The notes under the pieces are model-generated. The model saw only the letters and a program-made list of their open reading frames with translations, searched no databases and was not told where the DNA came from. DNA of 64,000 nt from positions 15,772,551 through 15,836,550 of the forward strand of contig CM022676.1 of NCBI GenBank assembly GCA_012295275.1. The letters run 5' to 3'. The stretch comes from Chrysomallon squamiferum (Eukaryota > Mollusca > Gastropoda > Neomphalida > Peltospiridae). Numbering within the stretch: position 1 is the stretch's first letter; each line of letters starts with the position of its first letter. Shown here piece by piece: positions 1 to 11,395 of this stretch. The translations under genes and the position numbers were made by a program.

Positions 1-2224
1 AATCAACTAAACACTGACTTACATCCGAACTAGTTGCTGTATTAAATCACTGGTCAAAACCAGTCTATATAATGTTATTCCATTAATTTAGTATAATCAG
101 TTATACATTACACAGAAACGTGTATGCTATATTTGTCTACATAATAATCTAAGACATCATTTAAAAAAAGATTTTAAGGTAGCAAAGAGAGAAATTAGGA
201 AGAAATAACCTACCTCACTTTATTAGTAATAATATGAAAATAAAATAAATAAACAAGACAATAACTGAACATTTTCGTCACTGTATGATGAACTATGTAG
301 GTGAGTGCAACACTTTCAATCAAGATATAACTATAACATATCACTAGATAAATATCTTTAACACATAAACACAAAACATATAAGTATAGAACCAGAATGT
401 ACGACAAAAAAATCAAGTTTTAGCAGTAGAACATATAATGATTTGCAATGTTATATATTTAAATTTTATTTAAAGTCGGAGTTATATAATTAAGTAGAGT
501 TTTATCTTTCTTTCAGCTTTTATTTGTTACTATTTTCATCATAATCGTCATCTTTCTAGTTATTTATTTATTTATTTATTTAATTATTTCTTTATTATTA
601 TCGTTTGAGTTTCAGACGATAAGTTACATAAATAGTATTTCGATATAAACGTGTAAACATATTTTTGATATTAAACAAATTATTGTTTCAAAATATATAT
701 GGATTTATCTGGTAGACCGTTTCTCGCATTATCGCTTTCAAACACATAATAACATTCAGCTACAAATTTGTCAAGATTACAAATATCTTCTCTTTTGTCT
801 TACAATATTAAACCAGTTTTAACAGCAAGTTTAACATCAGAGTTCTAATTTTACATAAGACACGAACATTCGCTTGAACACTGCTCTTCTCTAGAGCGAT
901 TGTTTTTCAGGAACTTCCCTTTTTAGCGACGTATGTTAAAGCGTTTTACTGACATGAGTTATATCGTACAGAAAGCGGAAAGTAATGGATAATTACAACA
1001 TACTTGATAATGAAGTGTGCTGTTCTAGAAAATTCCAGATTTTTTTACACTTTTATCTTGTGCTTAGTGCTCCAAAGTAAGCGCTTAAAAACTCATCAGT
1101 ATAGCGATGATCGCTACAGAATATGAGAACCCGTTTGACAAAGCCCTATAAGCATTTTCTAATTTCGATACATTCTTAATTAATACAATTTATAATGAAT
1201 ACGCTTTGACAACGTTTCACGTTTTCCATATTTGTAGATATCGATCATGTAATGTTATGGATACTGTTTGAAGTAACCATTTAATATTACCAAATCATTT
1301 AAAATATTTTTCACAAATCTGTTCCAAAGATAAAGACAACATGCATTAAATAATATACTTATGAGGAAATCTTGTTTTGATAATATTAAAGTTTATATAT
1401 TGTTATATTAGTTTTATTTTATTTACAAATTTGTCTTCTTGTTATGCAACTTACAATTTACTTACAGATAATTTTAAAATGCTGTTCCCCTCTCCCCCTA
1501 CCTCCGAATACTTCAGTATACTGGTCTTAGTTGTTTGACCATTAAATATATTGTAAAGCGTCTGTTTGTTTGTTATGTAGGCCAGATACAATTCTTGTGT
1601 CACTGATACAGGAGACACACTAAGGTATACTGGGTGTTATTTACGAGGATCAGTCCTTAAACATGATCTACTGTTACTGTAGGTTAGATCACGACAGGCT
1701 AGTCTAAACTGTAACATGAGCTTTACCACTGATAGAATATCTTTGACACAAGAAGGGATAGGATTATACTAAAAATAAAATTCATTGAGTATATAATTGT
1801 TAAGACATGTTGATAACATTGATTCACACTGCTCTGTTTTACTGATAAATGGTTGCGTATTGTTCTCACCAGTTGTGCTATTCTAATTAATATATCTAAT
1901 AATACAATACTTTGATGCTCGATGAATCAACTAGTTTTAAGTGTTTTGTACTAGAGACACTAAATATATTTATTTAACAAATTCTGAATTCGCTGAAGAA
2001 TTTATCGAAATTGGTTGAATCGGTTCAGATGTTCATAACAGAATATTCTGTAATTGAACATACGAATATGTAAATCGTTGTTCAGAGAATCGTGCGCACA
2101 CACACACACAGACACACGAACAGAAAAAAAACACACAATCACATTTAGAAACTTTCACATAAGTACCTAGGGATATTTTAGCTTGCCTTTCTGAAGTTTA
2201 CATAATGATAAACAAGTTTGAATA

Positions 2225-2517
2225 AATATAGATAGATAAATAGAGAGATAGATAAATAGACAGACAGAAAGACAGAGAGACAGTCAGACAGACAGACAGG
2301 TAGACATAGATATATAGATATTCAGACAGTCAGACAGACAGACAGGTTGACATAGATGGATATTCACACAGTCAGACAGACAGACAGGTAGACATAGATA
2401 GATAGATATTCAGACAGTCAGACAGACAGACAGGTTGACATAGATGGATATTCACACAGTCAGACAGACAGACAGGTAGACATAGATAGATATTCAGGCA
2501 GACAGACAGACAAGTAG
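2225..2517. repeat. GATA/CAGA microsatellite with higher-order repeat
   Basis: Mixed GATA and CAGA tetranucleotides form longer units of roughly 65 bp that alternate CAGACAGACAGACAGG with short GATA blocks. An equivalent array sits at 24975-25285, and a short one at 63090-63165, each just upstream of a promoter/first-exon cassette. Confidence 0.85.
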
Positions 2518-2644
2518 ATATACTACAACAAAAAAGGTTTTCTTCACTGTTCGTGATAATAATACTTTTTTTTCTTTATTTCATCAGTGTGATACGTTCC
2601 ACTTCAGCTACTAGTAACAAACAGGTGTACGATTACCAAATAAA

Positions 2645-2700
2645 CTGCGTCAGTCAACATGCAATGTATATAAAGCTAGCAATAAGCATCTGAATTAAAG
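2645..2700 (+). promoter_or_regulatory. Core promoter of the SRCR first exon
   Basis: A TATA box (TATATAAA, 2667-2674) lies 77 bp upstream of the ATG at 2751. About 10 bp before it is GCGTCAGTCAAC (2647-2658), which resembles a CRE/bZIP-type site. Both elements and the downstream ATCTGAATTAAAGTAG stretch are conserved at the same spacing in other copies (about 25405, 27128, 36067, 63342), which supports function. The start site is inferred at about 2697-2705. Confidence 0.65.
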
Positions 2701-2750
2701 TAGTAGTGTTTGATGGAGACAGACTGATGTAGACAGTTCTTAATTAAGAA

Positions 2751-2808
2751 ATGTATTTTTTTCCGTGCATCTGGATTTATTCATTTGTTATACCTACGGT
2801 TATTTCAG
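2751..2808 (+). CDS. Signal-peptide first exon of an SRCR receptor
   Basis: The ATG opens a 19-codon hydrophobic stretch, MYFFPCIWIYSFVIPTVIS, ending in a phase-1 donor (TCAG|GTATGT). Joined to the phase-1 SRCR exon at 10362 it reads straight into VPVRLVNG, the usual N-terminal edge of an SRCR domain, so this is read as a secretory signal peptide. The intron would be about 7.5 kb. Of the promoter/first-exon copies in this window, this is the only one that keeps ATG, an open frame and the right phase. It is too short to be found by ORF length alone; the call rests on promoter position, hydrophobicity, donor and phase. Confidence 0.65.
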
Positions 2809-3591
2809 GTATGTCATATTATTGTTTATATATATATAGTTAATAAGTGTGAAATACCGAATAATAATACTAATAAAATTACATACACAAAGTAAATTAT
2901 CGATTAACTCTGAGGTCATCCGACAAACGTAAACCTTTATATTTGTTCTAAAAGAACAAATCGCACTAATATTCTAAAAATATATTTTTGTTTGAATTTA
3001 TTAACTATGTCATTTTTCTGTATTGTTGTTCATTTCATCTGGTATGTAAGATGGTATTGATATAATGATTTCTCTTCTTTGAATATTTGTTTAATATTAT
3101 TTGCCTACGAATTTTGATATTTTGGACAGAACTGGGCGTAACTGCCACTTTTTTCAAACCCTGATATCTTTTTAATTAGCGCTTCAATTTTGATGAAACT
3201 ATTTCACTGAAAAATTACTTTGGTAAGAATCCTTAATAGCTGCAAGTAAATTTTGAAATAGTTTCACGTTTTGTTTGATCTTGAATCTGACGTAAATTCG
3301 AAATGACCTTAAATCAAAATTAAATTCTGAGATGTCACCTAGAACATATAAAAACAATTTGTAATGAAAGACTGTCTCAGTACCAGTAGTAAACTATTGC
3401 TGCCTGATCTGAACAACAAACTTTCACTTGTTAAAAAATGTAGACACGTAGACATTTATAAATTAGTCTGAAATATAATATCATCCACTTCTCTGAGAAT
3501 TGTTCGATTGTATTTATAAACGAGGGAGTTGAAGAACTGAAACCATATTTTAGACTCAGAATAACTGTTATTATCCAATATTGTATCAATA

Positions 3592-3596
<5 letters not shown>

Positions 3597-3647
<51 letters not shown>

Positions 3648-3650
3648 GTT
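3597..3650. repeat. (ATT)n microsatellite
   Basis: Uninterrupted ATT repeats run into degenerate GTT/ATT sequence up to about 3710. The tract precedes the dispersed module at 3800, as (ATT)n tracts do in the copies near 8690 and 26340. Confidence 0.9.
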
Positions 3651-3699
3651 GTTATTAATGTTATTGTTATAGTTGTTGTGTTGTTGTTATCATTGTTAT

Positions 3700-4180
3700 T
3701 GTTACTGAGTAGTTACTATTATTTATCTTCTAACGAATTTTGATAAACGTATGTGATGTGGTATTTTCCTATTTATTTCTTCACTTATGCGCATTGATTA
3801 CGAACTGTTCAGATCGTCGTAAATAACAGCCGGAGATACTTGTGTGTTTCGTGTATCAGTGACACAGCATTTTTATCTGACCTACATGAAAATCCGCTCA
3901 TTTGTTCCCTTTAATTTTACGCTCGTCATGTGAATATCGTCCGAGCACTACAGCACGTGTATGACAACATTTGAAAAACGAAACCAAAATTTTAAAATTA
4001 TTTTTACACATGCCGTAAGATTCTGAAACATTAAATAAGAGAAACATATCTATATATAGAATCAGCATCGAAACCTTTAAGTACTCAACAGACTCTTTCT
4101 CCGTAAAATGTAATAAAACACTTAAAATACAACTTTTGTTCACTTATTAAGTAAACTTCAAAAATCTTTTACACAACAAC
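3700..4180. repeat. Dispersed family module DR1
   Basis: A block of about 350-480 bp containing ATCGTCGTAAATAACA, then CCGGAGATAC, then ATCTGACCTACAT, recurs at 6840-7130, 8690-9260, 26460-27000, 29740-30130, 30960-31340, 35440-35800 and, partly, 42250-42560. Its reverse strand gives short similar ORFs in several copies, but their lengths and ends differ and stops are frequent, so I read it as non-coding. It is usually followed by the promoter/first-exon module. Confidence 0.7.
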
Positions 4181-4596
4181 ACACCTGTGCTAGTTGTTTA
4201 GCAGGAAAAAATAGTTCACACAGTTAAAGAAGCAACAGTTATTTCTAAAAAATTAATCTCTTTATCACTAAATTCTGTTCTGATTACTGATTCGTTAAAT
4301 AAAATATTCAGAAAAAAATGTACGTTTTTGAAGAAGAGAACTTCGACGTAAATAGGTTTCAACTTGTGGAAGAAATTAAATATTTTTGAAAAATGGAATA
4401 AACACATCAGTCTGTATTATTCTTTAAGTAACTATAGGCTTAACCACTGTTGTATCAGTACTTATTTAAACCTTTCAGTACATCATCATCATCGCCATCA
4501 TAATCATCATCATCATCGTAATTACGATATTTCTGTATATAGTGTTTTCTTTCTCACGAAACTGCACTATTCTAACTCACTGATCGTCTATAAATA

Positions 4597-5135
4597 TTAT
4601 TAGAAAATACACTGCATTACTTCAAACAAAACAAGTATTACTAGAAAATATAGAAGATAAATTTGAACAAAACAAGTACCATTAGAAAATATAGAGGATG
4701 ACTTTAAACAAAAACGTATGATTAGGAAACATACAGGATAACTTTGAACAAATATATATTGTTAGAAAATAACAAGGATAAGGTTATACAAAAACGTATT
4801 ATTAGAAAATATACAGGGCAATTTTAAACAAAAATGTATTATTAGAATACAGAGTGAAACTTTATACAAAAACATATCATTAGGAGTATATACAGGATAA
4901 CTTTAAACAAAAAGGTAATATTCGAAAATACATGTGATAAATATATTGTTGGAAAATAGAAAGGAAAACGTTAAACAAAACCCGAATTGTTAGAAAATAT
5001 ATAGGATAACTTTAACCAAGAATGTAGTATTAAAGAACACACAGGGTAACTTTTAACAAAAACTTATTATTAGACATGTACAGTGAAACTTTATACTGAA
5101 AAGTATTATTAGGAATATATACATGTTTAGTTGCC
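4597..5135. repeat. Degenerate AT-rich minisatellite, about 40-bp unit
   Basis: About a dozen diverged tandem units follow the pattern ATTAGAAAATATACAGG, then ATAACTTTAAACAAAAAC, with indels between units. It lies in intron 1 of the upstream SRCR transcription unit, and I see no equivalent in the duplicated copy. Confidence 0.75.
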
Positions 5136-6175
5136 TAATGCAATTCTTGGGTTTAGTTCCTATGGGATAAGTCCTGAATTTATTTTCTCCTTGATAATCG
5201 CTGTGAAATTTTCCTCTAGGATAATCCTTTGTTTCAATTAACGGACACTGAACTCACCTTTATGGTCACTAGGCAGAGGATCAGAATCATGATCACTGAT
5301 ATCTTTGAACTTACGTTTTACTTTGTTACCACGTGATCTTGAAATGACCTCACACTACAAAAGTTGCAGAATCTATAGACTTTTGAGTTCAGTAGTAAAA
5401 TATACGTAATAGAGACGTGCTCACAACAAACTTTCCATTTTTACGCTTTTTAGTGATTTAATATACACACCTGTCATGAGGTTACACTACTGTTGGTTCC
5501 AGCTTATGTTATTGTATTTCATTGTTATATTACGGCTAAAATATAATGTGGTGAATTTAAAATTACATTCTTAATTTACGTGGGGAATTTGATCTGGAAT
5601 GAAACTCTGTCATATTTTATTACATTCTTTGTTGCTTACTCTTGAGATTATCATGTCTACTCCTCTAACTTCACCTTCCTTACTGGTTTATGTAAATGCA
5701 CATTAAATTACACCGCCGTAGAACAAGACAAAAAAATGTCATATACAACCAAACAAATATGATGTGATACCGAAGAACTGTGATTTAGAAGATAAATCAC
5801 AAGCAAAAGATTTTGGTCAACAAGAAAAATTGATCCAGCAATAGTAGTGTAGAACCTCATTTTGCTGTCGAACTTATTATTATTACTTTTGTAGTGTTCA
5901 TAATTGATGTTTGTGACATACATGTGTGTATATATATATATATATTGAGAATCTGCTGGATGATATGGTCTAACGCTTTAGCAATTTGTGTTAGGATACT
6001 AAATCCAAGATGGCCGCCGTATAATCTATATTCCTCATAATCTGATAGAACAGTACGATATGATGAAAAATCGTTTTTATTTGTTTTAGAAATCGTAATT
6101 AGCTACACCATATGGTGAAGTCCCTGTGAAAAAGATATATAAAATCAAACTTTGAGAAGGTGCAATAACTACTTT
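5136..6175. other. Intronic sequence without recognised genes
   Basis: I see no exon with SRCR, Ig or FN3 similarity on either strand. A stretch near 5630-5710 recurs at about 28560-28650, which marks it as part of the duplicated intergenic modules. A short (TA)n tract lies at 5925-5945. Confidence 0.5.
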
Positions 6176-6179
6176 GGCT

Positions 6180-6535
6180 CTTTCGTCCCGCGTTTTTTTC
6201 TTTTTTCTTTTTTGGTGCGAATATGAACCGGCAAGAAGGAAATCTGTTTCTGGAAAAAATAGGACTTTTCGAGACAGAACGTGGCTGCAGAACCCGTGAT
6301 TACCTTCGATCTAAACAGAAGACTGGAGAATCGCTGAAACTTTTCTCATAAGTAATAAGGGTTTGGCTCTGAGATTTAGTAATATATTATTGTCATTTCT
6401 CAGTCAATTTTCTCATTAAACAGGTTTCAACTAAATGATTCTGTATTTTAATAGGTTTCGTAACAATTTCGTTTGGTTATTTTTTTTTTTTTTTTACTAT
6501 AAATGTATTTCGGAGGTAATATATCTCTTTCTTCT
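6180..6535. repeat. Dispersed module DR2
   Basis: This block, containing ATAAGTAATAAGGGTTTG and later TGTATTTCGGAGGTAAT, is similar to 34540-34900; its last part is also similar to 7110-7230. I see no coding potential or transposon ends, and the class is unknown. Confidence 0.55.
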
Positions 6536-7489
6536 GTTTGTTACTGTGCTATTTATTTAACAGTTGAAGGTGGCATTATCAGTGATAGTATTAGTTGTTA
6601 GAATATCGTTTTATTTATTTTTCTTTTCTTCAATTATTATTATTACTATTATTATTATTATTTTATTTTCTAATTTTGGTTCAGTGTGCGCTTTTCTATG
6701 ATAGTGTTTAAGTTGTATATATATATAAAGTTTGACATGTGGAAGTAACTAAACTATGCTTTAGATTCTGAATGATTGATATTTTCTATTATTATTGTTA
6801 GTAGTAGTAGTAGCAGCAGTAGTAGTAGTATCAGCGTTATTATTTTGCTATCATCCTCTTTATTACACCTATTGTTACTGAAGAGTTACTGTAATGTACG
6901 TTCTGACAATATAGACAAATGCAAACCATATTTTGCCTATGTCTACACTTATGCGCAGACAGTGCATTAACAATGAACTATTCAGAGCGTCGTAAATAAA
7001 ATCCGGTAATACCTTTCTTGTCTCGTCATACACTATTTTTAGTCTGATCTATATAACAAACTAACACACTCTTGCTAAACTGGTTACGCGAGTGTGATTT
7101 GAGCATTGTGTATTAGGAGGTTAGATCAGTTTCAGTCGAATGACTATTTTTTATGGCTTACGTAACAATTTAGTTTGGCTTATTTTGCCGTGTGTAATTA
7201 CAATTGTATTTCGGAAAAAAAAAAAAAAAAAAAAAACAAAAAAAACTGATAAACGAATCGACTTTTACGTTTTTCCTGTCTTATATTTGTAATGGATAAA
7301 AATAGGTCATATATATTACTGTTGTTGTTGTTGTTATCGTTGTCGTTGTTACTTTTGGTAGGTTTTCCAAGTAATTTATTATTATTTTTTTTTTTAAATG
7401 TGGTGGTATAACGTTTGTGATATGTTATATTTTGTTGTTTCTCGCTAAAGTGGAAAAATACTTTCTATTAATTGTGAGTTATCCGTTGT

Positions 7490-8089
7490 AACTGCGTGTA
7501 TTTGACATGTCCAGCAGAGCGGAATGTTTGACTGATTCAGAAAAGATTCGAAAAACCAGTTTGTAATAAACTGTTGGTAAACATCGAGCAGACCTACTTT
7601 GGCGTGTGATTTACAATTTCAGTTTATAGCAGAGACGTGAAGTTATACTTTAACAGTATGATACAAATATAAGAACGTTTTCTTCCAGGCTGCTTGGTCA
7701 TTAAGAAATGTATAATAAAACTCCAAGAATGAAAAACACAATAATACAAATAAACACGTAGAATTTGTAGGTAGCGCGTAGATCACACACTGAAGTTTTT
7801 CCCCTTTTGCACTCCATTCATCGATAAAATTATTCCTTGCACTTATAAATTATAATATATAATAATTTAAAAAAAAAAAAAAAAAAAAAAAAGAATAAAA
7901 TAAATAATAATTAAAATAAGGAAGTAGAATTTGCTGGTTGAAGAATAATCGCGTAGATTACACACCAAAGATTTTCTTGCGTTTCTAGCAGATGTTGGCT
8001 GAAAACACTGATAAACTTATTAACGTTTTGAGCTCAGTTAATCGATACATTATAAATATATAATAAAAAACCAAGAATAAATAAACAAA

Positions 8090-8141
<52 letters not shown>

Positions 8142-9260
8142 CTTAAAAAAAACGTGAATAATTTGTTTCGATTTATAAGACTAGATTATTATTATTATTA
8201 TTATTATTATTTGATTTTCACGATCAACGAAGGGAAACCTGATTTGCTATTTAATTTTCTGAAATACTCTCCACCTTTGCCTCTTTTCATGATTTCAATT
8301 TCCTATGAATATAATTCTTTGAATATGAATGCCAAATGCATTTTACTGCTGTTCAGAGCTGTCTAATAATAACGGAAGAAGAAGAAGAAGAAGAAGAAGA
8401 AGAAGAAGAAGAAGAAGAAGAAGAAAAAGAAGAAGAAGAAGAAGAGGAAGTTCAAGATAACATTCAACTATAATGTTTATGATTTAAACTTGCTATGAAT
8501 TTAATTCACGAAATTTGAATATGTAATGTATTTCACTGCTGTTTCTATAAACGATGTTCGGTCCCGTCTATTAATAACTGAAGAAGATGAAGAAAACATC
8601 GCTGAAATAATTAAATGTATCTAATTACATTTATTATTTTTTCTTCATTTTTGTTATAGTGTATTGTTGTTGTCGTTGTCTTTCTAGTTATTATTATTAT
8701 TATTATTATTCAGCAGTTGCTATAATTTATCTTGAATGTTGATAAACGTAAATGTTTTCTACTTTCCTATTTATTTCTCCTCTTAAGCGCAGGTATTGTA
8801 TTAACAATACATTTTTCAGATAATAGTTAGTAAGATCCGGGTATACCTCTGTGTATTTCGTGCAGCAGTCACAGACTATTTTTATTTGACATAAATAAGC
8901 AGCAAATACGTACTTGCTATGTTGGTTATGCGGGTATCGTTTCAGCATCATTACAAATCTGAAAAACGAAAATAACGTTATGAAATCATCTCTACATAAG
9001 CTGTAACGTTCTGTACATGAAAAAGACAAAAAATAATAAATAAATAAATAAATAATAAAAAGTAAAACAAAGACAAATAACATTAACCTAAAACAGTCCT
9101 ATGTATATAGAGAATCATCGAAACCGGAATGTACGAAACGGACTATTTTCCTCCGAGAAATATCATAAAACTTCTCTCCAGTCAGTGTTTCACAAGTATA
9201 AACCATTATTATTCGTTTAGCTTGGACGAACAGTCGCTACATTTTAACATAATTAATGTC
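7490..9260. repeat. Segmental duplication, second matching block
   Basis: This block matches 28860-30130 in the same order: a unit with ACCAGTTTGTAATAAACT, an AT-rich part, a part with GAAACCTGATTTGCTATTT, a GAA-rich tract and a DR1 module. Together with 1-4190 it shows that the whole 5' region of the SRCR unit was duplicated, not only its promoter. Confidence 0.7.
8369..8450. repeat. (GAA)n microsatellite
   Basis: A purine-only GAA tract of about 80 bp, preceded by AAT tracts at 8106-8140 and 8186-8212. The paralogous position near 29555 has only a short GAA-rich stretch, so the repeat expanded or contracted after duplication. Confidence 0.9.
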
Positions 9261-10361
9261 TGTGAGTCAACCCTATTATTAAGTGTGAATCAAATCTAAT
9301 CATTAACTTTTGTCTGTTTGTTCGTTGATGGATTGCAAAATAGTTGTATATATAATCCGACAATGTGCGCAGTTGGTTTAAGTTAGCTATCCGATTACAA
9401 AATACCTGTATTATATGTTTACGCTGCGAGAAATAATTGATACAATTTTATATGTTTTTTTTTTTTTTCACGTCTGTGTGACTTATTAGTGTCTCTTTGC
9501 CAGACTTATTTTTAGGTGTAATTTTGTTTTCTGTGTAGTGAATTATATATAATATTCACAAAACACTTCTTTTATATGCCCATTTAAAGTAGAATGTCTG
9601 ATACATTTTATATTATGTAAGGTATGATATTACAGTAACATTTATTGAGCTATAGTGTATATTATGTTTATAAACTCATTTTCTAACGGTTCTTCAATGT
9701 TTAGCTAATTAGTGTCAGAAAATGGGGGCAACTACGCATCATAATGATTAAGATTATGATGATGATGATTATTATTAGTAGTAGTAGTATCGTCACGATC
9801 ATTACCATTATTATATCATAGTATTTATTGATTATCGTACCACAGTATCTTTGAAAGCAGTGCTCCACTAGCAGCTTCTGACAGTTATTACATTTTCTGA
9901 CTTTAAATTTATTATTATTATTTTCGATCAGACCATTGTCGCAAAACGCCTGTATATCAGAACTTATTATTTATTTGATAATTTCATTTATTAATCCCAA
10001 AATAAAGTTGTATTATCTCATACTATTGACCATAGCGATTGTAAAAGAAGGAGAGTACTACTTAACTGTTAAAAAGTCATATGTCTGTGCACGGGTGTAT
10101 CTGTATATAATTTCAGATTTTCAGTACATTAATATGAGAAGTATTGGTTGCCGATATTTATGGCAACACTAGAGATAGAGCGACATCTTTAACTTACCCA
10201 ACTTTACGTTTATTACCGAGTATCTGTTACATAATTTTCTTTACACAGGAAATATCATATGTAAGTACATGTTTGTTCGTTATTTTTTTTCCTGTTGGTT
10301 TTTATTAAATAAAACTAACTATTGTTAGTTACAGATCATATATAAAATGTTATTATTTCAG
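9261..10361. other. End of intron 1, no recognised genes
   Basis: AT-rich sequence with short ATT/GTA runs. Part of 9340-9420 resembles the sequence upstream of the TATA boxes near 27090 and 33600 but lacks a TATA box and first exon. It ends in a good polypyrimidine tract and acceptor for the SRCR exon. Confidence 0.5.
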
Positions 10362-10456
10362 TACCAGTACGGTTAGTGAATGGAAGAGGAATACCAACAC
10401 AAGGTCGAGTTGAGATTCAAGTAAACGGGACGTGGGGAACAATCTGTGATGATGGT
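10362..10456 (+). CDS. SRCR domain, N-terminal half exon (cut by assembly gap)
   Basis: After acceptor TTATTTCAG, phase-1 sequence encodes [14 protein letters not shown], then GRVEIQ and WGTICDDG, the hallmark first half of a scavenger receptor cysteine-rich domain. It is almost identical to the A-type exons at 38028, 45580 and 50111, which continue for another 50 bp to a phase-2 donor; here the sequence enters the N run at 10457. It presumably follows the signal-peptide exon at 2751. SRCR domains bind polyanionic or microbial ligands in many animal receptors; the ligand here is unknown. Confidence 0.85.
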
Positions 10457-10656
10457 NNNNNNNNNNNNNNNNNNNNNNNNNNNNNNNNNNNNNNNNNNNN
10501 NNNNNNNNNNNNNNNNNNNNNNNNNNNNNNNNNNNNNNNNNNNNNNNNNNNNNNNNNNNNNNNNNNNNNNNNNNNNNNNNNNNNNNNNNNNNNNNNNNNN
10601 NNNNNNNNNNNNNNNNNNNNNNNNNNNNNNNNNNNNNNNNNNNNNNNNNNNNNNNN
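10457..10656. other. Assembly gap (200 N)
   Basis: Exactly 200 unknown bases interrupt an SRCR exon and resume inside a CA-rich repeat. A round number suggests a placeholder or estimated size. At least the second SRCR half, and possibly several near-identical SRCR exons, could be hidden here. Confidence 0.99.
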
Positions 10657-10663
10657 AATACAG

Positions 10664-10703
<40 letters not shown>

Positions 10704-11238
10704 GAGACACACTCAGACACAAATATTCGGAGACACACACAAAGACACAAATACAGACACACACAACGACACACATACAGACACACACTTATATTAGGTA
10801 CTCCAAGCGAAATTTTCTCTGACAAAGTCTATTTGAGAATATGTTATGTTAAGTGTTCAACGCATATTCACACGAACAATAGCAAGTACTTTATAACCTG
10901 TTTCCTTTCTGAAACAATGCAGCTTGTTGAAATACATAAGTAGACTGACTTCCTCGTTCAAGGAAAGCTTTGCTGAAATTTCACTGGCTGCTCTAATATG
11001 AACACTGCAGATTACATCAGGAAGAACATTTGACACGTTAGTTTTTAAATAGTTCATAATTTCTTTTTCTGACTGAATCGATTTTATAGTTATTGTTATT
11101 TCTATTTCTAGTGACGTTTGTATTATTATTATTATTATTGTTGTTGTTATTGTTGTTATGGTTGTTATTTTTATTATGATTATTGTTATTATTTATATTA
11201 TTATTATTAGTTTAGTGTTATTATTATTACTATTATTT

Positions 11239-11281
<43 letters not shown>

Positions 11282-11300
11282 AATTATTATTATTGTTATT
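10657..11300. repeat. CA-rich and (ATT)n low-complexity sequence
   Basis: ACAC repeats at about 10664-10700 decay into CAGACACA variants up to 10790. A non-repetitive part (10800-11090) has no recognised exon. ATT/GTT repeats at 11120-11300 run up to the acceptor-like TTATTTCAG at 11296-11304. Confidence 0.8.
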
Positions 11301-11328
11301 TCAGATTTCCCAATGGAGTAATTCAAAC

Positions 11329-11395
11329 ATGCGGACAGACGTTTTTATTTTCTGTATTTTTCCTATAAGTTTTCTCATTCTGCACTCGAGTACTG
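11329..11395 (+). CDS. Exon 1: signal peptide
   Basis: ATG at 11329 opens MRTDVFIFCIFPISFLILHS, a short charged start followed by a strongly hydrophobic core, and the exon ends with donor ACTG|GTAAG in phase 1. An acceptor-like TTTCAG ends at 11304. If it is used, 24 nt of 5' UTR precede the ATG and an upstream non-coding exon exists; splicing the first exon at 2751 to it would meet a stop five codons in (TTC CCA ATG GAG TAA). The signal is unrelated in sequence to that at 2751, so this is an independent start. Confidence 0.75.

Larger units (their letters stand above)
1..4190. repeat. Segmental duplication, copy 1 (5' flank and promoter region)
   Basis: This stretch is repeated in the same orientation from 21046 to about 26990. 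The match begins at base 1 and continues, with indels, through the promoter, first exon and first part of intron 1. Main differences: about 0.5 kb at 890-1370 is replaced by about 1.8 kb in the other copy (22100-23885), and copy 2 carries a 212-bp extra segment at 24279-24490. Bases 1-2590 contain no exon that I can recognise; by analogy with 20700-21050 they are the 3' flank of an upstream family member lying outside the window. Confidence 0.85.

Noticed and set aside
2225-2517. CRISPR-like regular repeat
   Set aside because: The units are GATA/CAGA microsatellites without unique spacers, and the genome is eukaryotic.
4364-4603. His-rich ORF
   Set aside because: Comes from a CAT/CAC repeat; no promoter, signal or paralogue.
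3898-9083. Similar short minus-strand ORFs at 3898-4143, 8727-9083, 26651-26911, 30962-31168, 35429-35764 and 42285-42476
   Set aside because: They share pieces of sequence only because they lie in the DR1 module; start, end and frame differ and stops are frequent. No domain or signal peptide is recognised, so I treat them as non-coding.
10353-10943. Several ORFs crossing the N run
   Set aside because: They exist only because N was translated as X, and they join the SRCR exon to CA repeat products. Only the SRCR part before the gap is real.
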